Origin: Acidimicrobiia bacterium
GTDB taxonomy: Bacteria > Actinomycetota > Acidimicrobiia > Spongiisociales > SHLN01
DNA: 6,590 nt
Assembly: GCA_030623545.1 (NCBI GenBank)
Contig: JAUXLW010000071.1
Location: forward strand, 1-6,590
Direction of reading: 5' to 3'
The position numbers and the translations under genes are program-made. Position 1 is the stretch's first letter; every line of letters starts with the position of its first letter. Below are positions 4,350 to 6,590 of this stretch, piece by piece. The notes under the pieces were generated by a model that ran no database searches, had not been told where the DNA came from, and saw nothing but the letters and a program-made list of their open reading frames with translations.

Positions 4350-6590
4350 CTATTTCAACCGAACCAACCACTGATTCTGCACTCGCTTCGACGCGACTGA
4401 GGCGCCGACGCCGGCGAGCCCGGTGGGTATTGGCGATTGTGCCTGTCGCCGCGATCTGGGCGGCCCTGGTTGCCTGGTCGCTGGTAAATGCCAACCAGGA
4501 CGCCAGGGCGGGCCTGAGCAAGCTGGAAAACGTGCGGGCGGACTTCGCACTCGACGACCTGGAATCCGGCTACGTCCAAACCGTGCTCGGGGACGCGGCG
4601 TCGGACTTCCAGGCAGCCCAGACCCACCTGCGAGCTCCCTGGGTCACGCCTCTGCGGCTAGTGCCGTTCGCCGGTGCTCAAATCCGCTCTGCCGACGCTC
4701 TCAGCTCATCGGCAACAGCGACGATGAAGGTTCTGGAGGATGGGGCGGAAGAGCTTTTGGCCATCAAGCGCCAGGCCGAGGATGGATCTATCGGAAGAGC
4801 CGAGGCCGCCAGGCGCAGCTCAACAACCAGCGCCAATGCCGTCTCGGCGTTGAGCACGCTCGAGCTGGGGCCGGCGGCAGGCCTCTTCCCCCGGCTACGC
4901 ACCGCCCGCGCCGACTTCCAGGCCGAGCTCGACGACCTCCTGGACGCGCTCACTAGAGCGGAAGTCGCCACCCGGGGTCTGGCCGATTTTCTCGAAGGCC
5001 CCAGCCATTACCTCTTACTTTCCGCCAATACCGCTGAGATGCGAGCCGGCACCGGAATGTTCTTGATGGCCGGAGTTGTCGACGTCGAGGACGGAACAGT
5101 GACGGTGGGCGACTTACAGCCGACCGGCACCTTGCTACTGGAGAACGCGGTCGAAATCACCGACCCCGACCTGGAGGCCAACTGGGGTTGGATGCAACCG
5201 GGCCGGGAGTGGCGGAATCTGGCGGCATCACCCCGCCTGCCGGCCAGCGCTGCATTGGCAGCGGCGATGTGGCAGGCAGAAATGGCAGATGAGGTGGACG
5301 GTGTGCTCGTCATCGACCCCATCGCCCTCGAGTCCATGCTGCAGGCTTCGGGACCGGTGGACATCGACGGCACCGAGATCTCGGCAGCCAACATTCTGAG
5401 CTTGATCGCATTCGACCAGTACTGGGAAGAAGACGCCGAGATACGGCGCGGCCGGCTGCGGGCCATAGCGTCCGGGGCGTTCGCAGCAGTGTCAAGCCCC
5501 GACGTGGACCTGTTCACTCTGGCATCCGGCCTGGCCGACGCCATAGCCGGCCGTCACCTGATGGCATGGTCGAGTGTTCCATCACATCAGATGGCCTGGG
5601 AAGCCCTCGGAGCCGACGGCGGGCTCGAGCCCGAGTCGGTCATGGTTTCGGTGCTGAATCGCGGTTCTAACAAGCTCGACACGTTCCTCGACGTGTCCTC
5701 GGTGGCAACCTCAAGAAGGGTCGGGAACACCATCGAGGTCGACATGGAGATCACGTTGGCAAACCGCACCGGGCCCGGGCTCCCCGACTACGTCATCGGA
5801 CCGTCGCAAGTGCTCGGTCTCGAACTGGGGACTTATGTAGGAATGCTGGCGGTGAACGTTCCCGGTTCGGCAGAGAACGTTGAGTTTCGCGACGTCGATT
5901 CCCTGGTTGCGAGTGGCCCGGACGGCCCCACCCAGGTGCGGGCAGTCTGGATAGAAATCCCCCCTGGAGAATCCCTGGTACACCACCTCGGGTTCACGCT
6001 GGATGCCGCCGCAGCCAAGTTGGTTATAGAACCGTCTGCCAGAGTGCCGGCAATCACCTGGACGTTCGACGACGTAAGTTGGGCCGACCGGGGCGCGCGA
6101 AGACTCGATCTGGAAACTGCCGACTACGGCTCGGATCCGTCGCTGACAATCTTCCATACAGCCGGCGATGTCCGCTCGTCACAGACTGCCATCCCGCCTA
6201 CCCCCCGAGTCGCTCTCAACCGGGCCGACCCCACGGCCGTTGCTGTGAGCTGGCGGGTGCTCCTGACCGAGACAGGGGTGGTGCTGTGGGAGCGGACCGA
6301 CGACGGGGACTGGGTCGCGGTTCACGAAGGAAGCGCAGACGACAGCCTCGTTCGCTCCGGGCTCGGCCCCTCATCGAGAGTCTGCTATCGCACTGCTCTG
6401 GCCACCGCACCCACCGCCTTCAGCAGCAGTAGCTGCGCGTTCATCCCCCGGCCGGAGCCGGCTGCGGGATACCTCGAGTTCACGGGTGATCCGGAGTCGT
6501 GTTTAAACCCACCACCCAATTTTGAGAGCTCCGCAAAACACGACACGGGGCTAGTTGGCCCAACCCGAAGGAACCCCGCCCCCAAGCAAA
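4346..6590 (+). CDS. DUF4012-domain membrane-anchored extracellular protein (3' end outside window)
   Basis: The frame is open from GTG 4346 to the last base, giving 748 residues with no stop. An in-frame TGA at 4316-4318 and no other start codon between it and 4346 fix the GTG. Residues 1-26 are cytoplasmic and end in a run of six Arg (19-24). Residues 27-47 form one transmembrane helix, so the rest should lie outside. Residues about 48-215 are helical, charged and coiled-coil-like. The DUF4012 core begins at SHYLLLSANTAEMRAGTGMF (220-239). It continues with VDGVLVIDPIALESMLQASGPVDIDG (317-342), NRGSNKLD (438-445) and a beta-rich part with NRTGPGLPDYV (473-483). Residues about 618-700 resemble a fibronectin type III domain (AVSW at 633-636, GLGPSSRVCYRTA onwards). 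The only cysteines are 680, 697 and 719. A Pro/Asn/Lys-rich tail follows. DUF4012 proteins are common in Actinobacteria, often near cell-surface polysaccharide genes, but no enzymatic role is established. Divergent from aroF. Confidence 0.87.
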   Translation, partial: MTISTEPTTDSALASTRLRRRRRRARWVLAIVPVAAIWAALVAWSLVNANQDARAGLSKLENVRADFALDDLESGYVQTVLGDAASDFQAAQTHLRAPWVTPLRLVPFAGAQIRSADALSSSATATMKVLEDGAEELLAIKRQAEDGSIGRAEAARRSSTTSANAVSALSTLELGPAAGLFPRLRTARADFQAELDDLLDALTRAEVATRGLADFLEGPSHYLLLSANTAEMRAGTGMFLMAGVVDVEDGTVTVGDLQPTGTLLLENAVEITDPDLEANWGWMQPGREWRNLAASPRLPASAALAAAMWQAEMADEVDGVLVIDPIALESMLQASGPVDIDGTEISAANILSLIAFDQYWEEDAEIRRGRLRAIASGAFAAVSSPDVDLFTLASGLADAIAGRHLMAWSSVPSHQMAWEALGADGGLEPESVMVSVLNRGSNKLDTFLDVSSVATSRRVGNTIEVDMEITLANRTGPGLPDYVIGPSQVLGLELGTYVGMLAVNVPGSAENVEFRDVDSLVASGPDGPTQVRAVWIEIPPGESLVHHLGFTLDAAAAKLVIEPSARVPAITWTFDDVSWADRGARRLDLETADYGSDPSLTIFHTAGDVRSSQTAIPPTPRVALNRADPTAVAVSWRVLLTETGVVLWERTDDGDWVAVHEGSADDSLVRSGLGPSSRVCYRTALATAPTAFSSSSCAFIPRPEPAAGYLEFTGDPESCLNPPPNFESSAKHDTGLVGPTRRNPAPKQ
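6496..6544. repeat. Inverted repeat, 9-bp perfect arms, 31-nt loop
   Basis: GTCGTGTTT (6496-6504) is exactly complementary to AAACACGAC (6536-6544). The repeat lies inside the DUF4012 frame, near its visible C-terminal end, in a stretch visibly richer in A/T than the rest of the gene. No T-run follows, so it is not a standard terminator. It may be chance or a trace of sequence added to the gene end. Confidence 0.4.

Noticed and set aside
4243..4521. Minus-strand frame spanning the divergent intergenic region
   Set aside because: It overlaps the aroF start and the DUF4012 N-terminus, and its product has no recognisable feature.
4423..4956. 177-codon plus-strand frame within the DUF4012 gene
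   Set aside because: It is an out-of-frame shadow of the DUF4012 coding sequence. The product is Arg/Gly/Pro-rich without domains.
6554..6564. Small palindrome GTTGGCCCAAC as a possible operator or terminator
   Set aside because: It lies within the open DUF4012 frame, is short, and has no supporting context.

Overview
The window is high-GC DNA with dense coding on both strands and looks like an actinobacterial chromosome. A DUF4012 membrane protein with an Arg-rich N-terminus and a GTG start, and an actinobacterial-type beta-propeller lipoprotein, would fit Acidimicrobiia or a related lineage. That placement is an inference from gene style only. There are no rRNA or tRNA genes, IS elements, CRISPR arrays or phage genes.

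Layout. Positions 1-89 (minus strand) hold the first 29 codons of a gene that reads like glutamine-dependent NAD+ synthetase (nadE); it runs off the left edge. Positions 144-2075 (minus) encode a complete 643-residue predicted lipoprotein of the secreted beta-propeller family (PF09826 type). Positions 2197-3216 (minus) encode prephenate dehydrogenase (tyrA) with a C-terminal ACT domain. Positions 3233-4246 (minus) encode a type I-beta DAHP synthase (aroF-like). The aroF and tyrA genes are 16 nt apart and form a clear two-gene unit, with the first step of the shikimate pathway followed by the tyrosine branch enzyme. A 99-nt divergent intergenic region (4247-4345) separates this block from a plus-strand gene starting with GTG at 4346. 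That gene encodes a DUF4012-family, single-pass membrane-anchored extracellular protein and stays open through 6590, so its 3' end is missing.

How the genes work together. AroF makes DAHP from phosphoenolpyruvate and erythrose-4-phosphate, and TyrA oxidises prephenate towards tyrosine using NAD+. NadE makes NAD+, but its proximity may be coincidental. The beta-propeller lipoprotein and the DUF4012 protein are both envelope proteins of unknown function.

No new multi-gene system is evident. The points most worth a second look are an Asp in place of the usual Glu metal ligand in AroF, the Cys-bearing Fn3-like extension of the DUF4012 protein, and a three-codon leader ORF that overlaps its GTG start.
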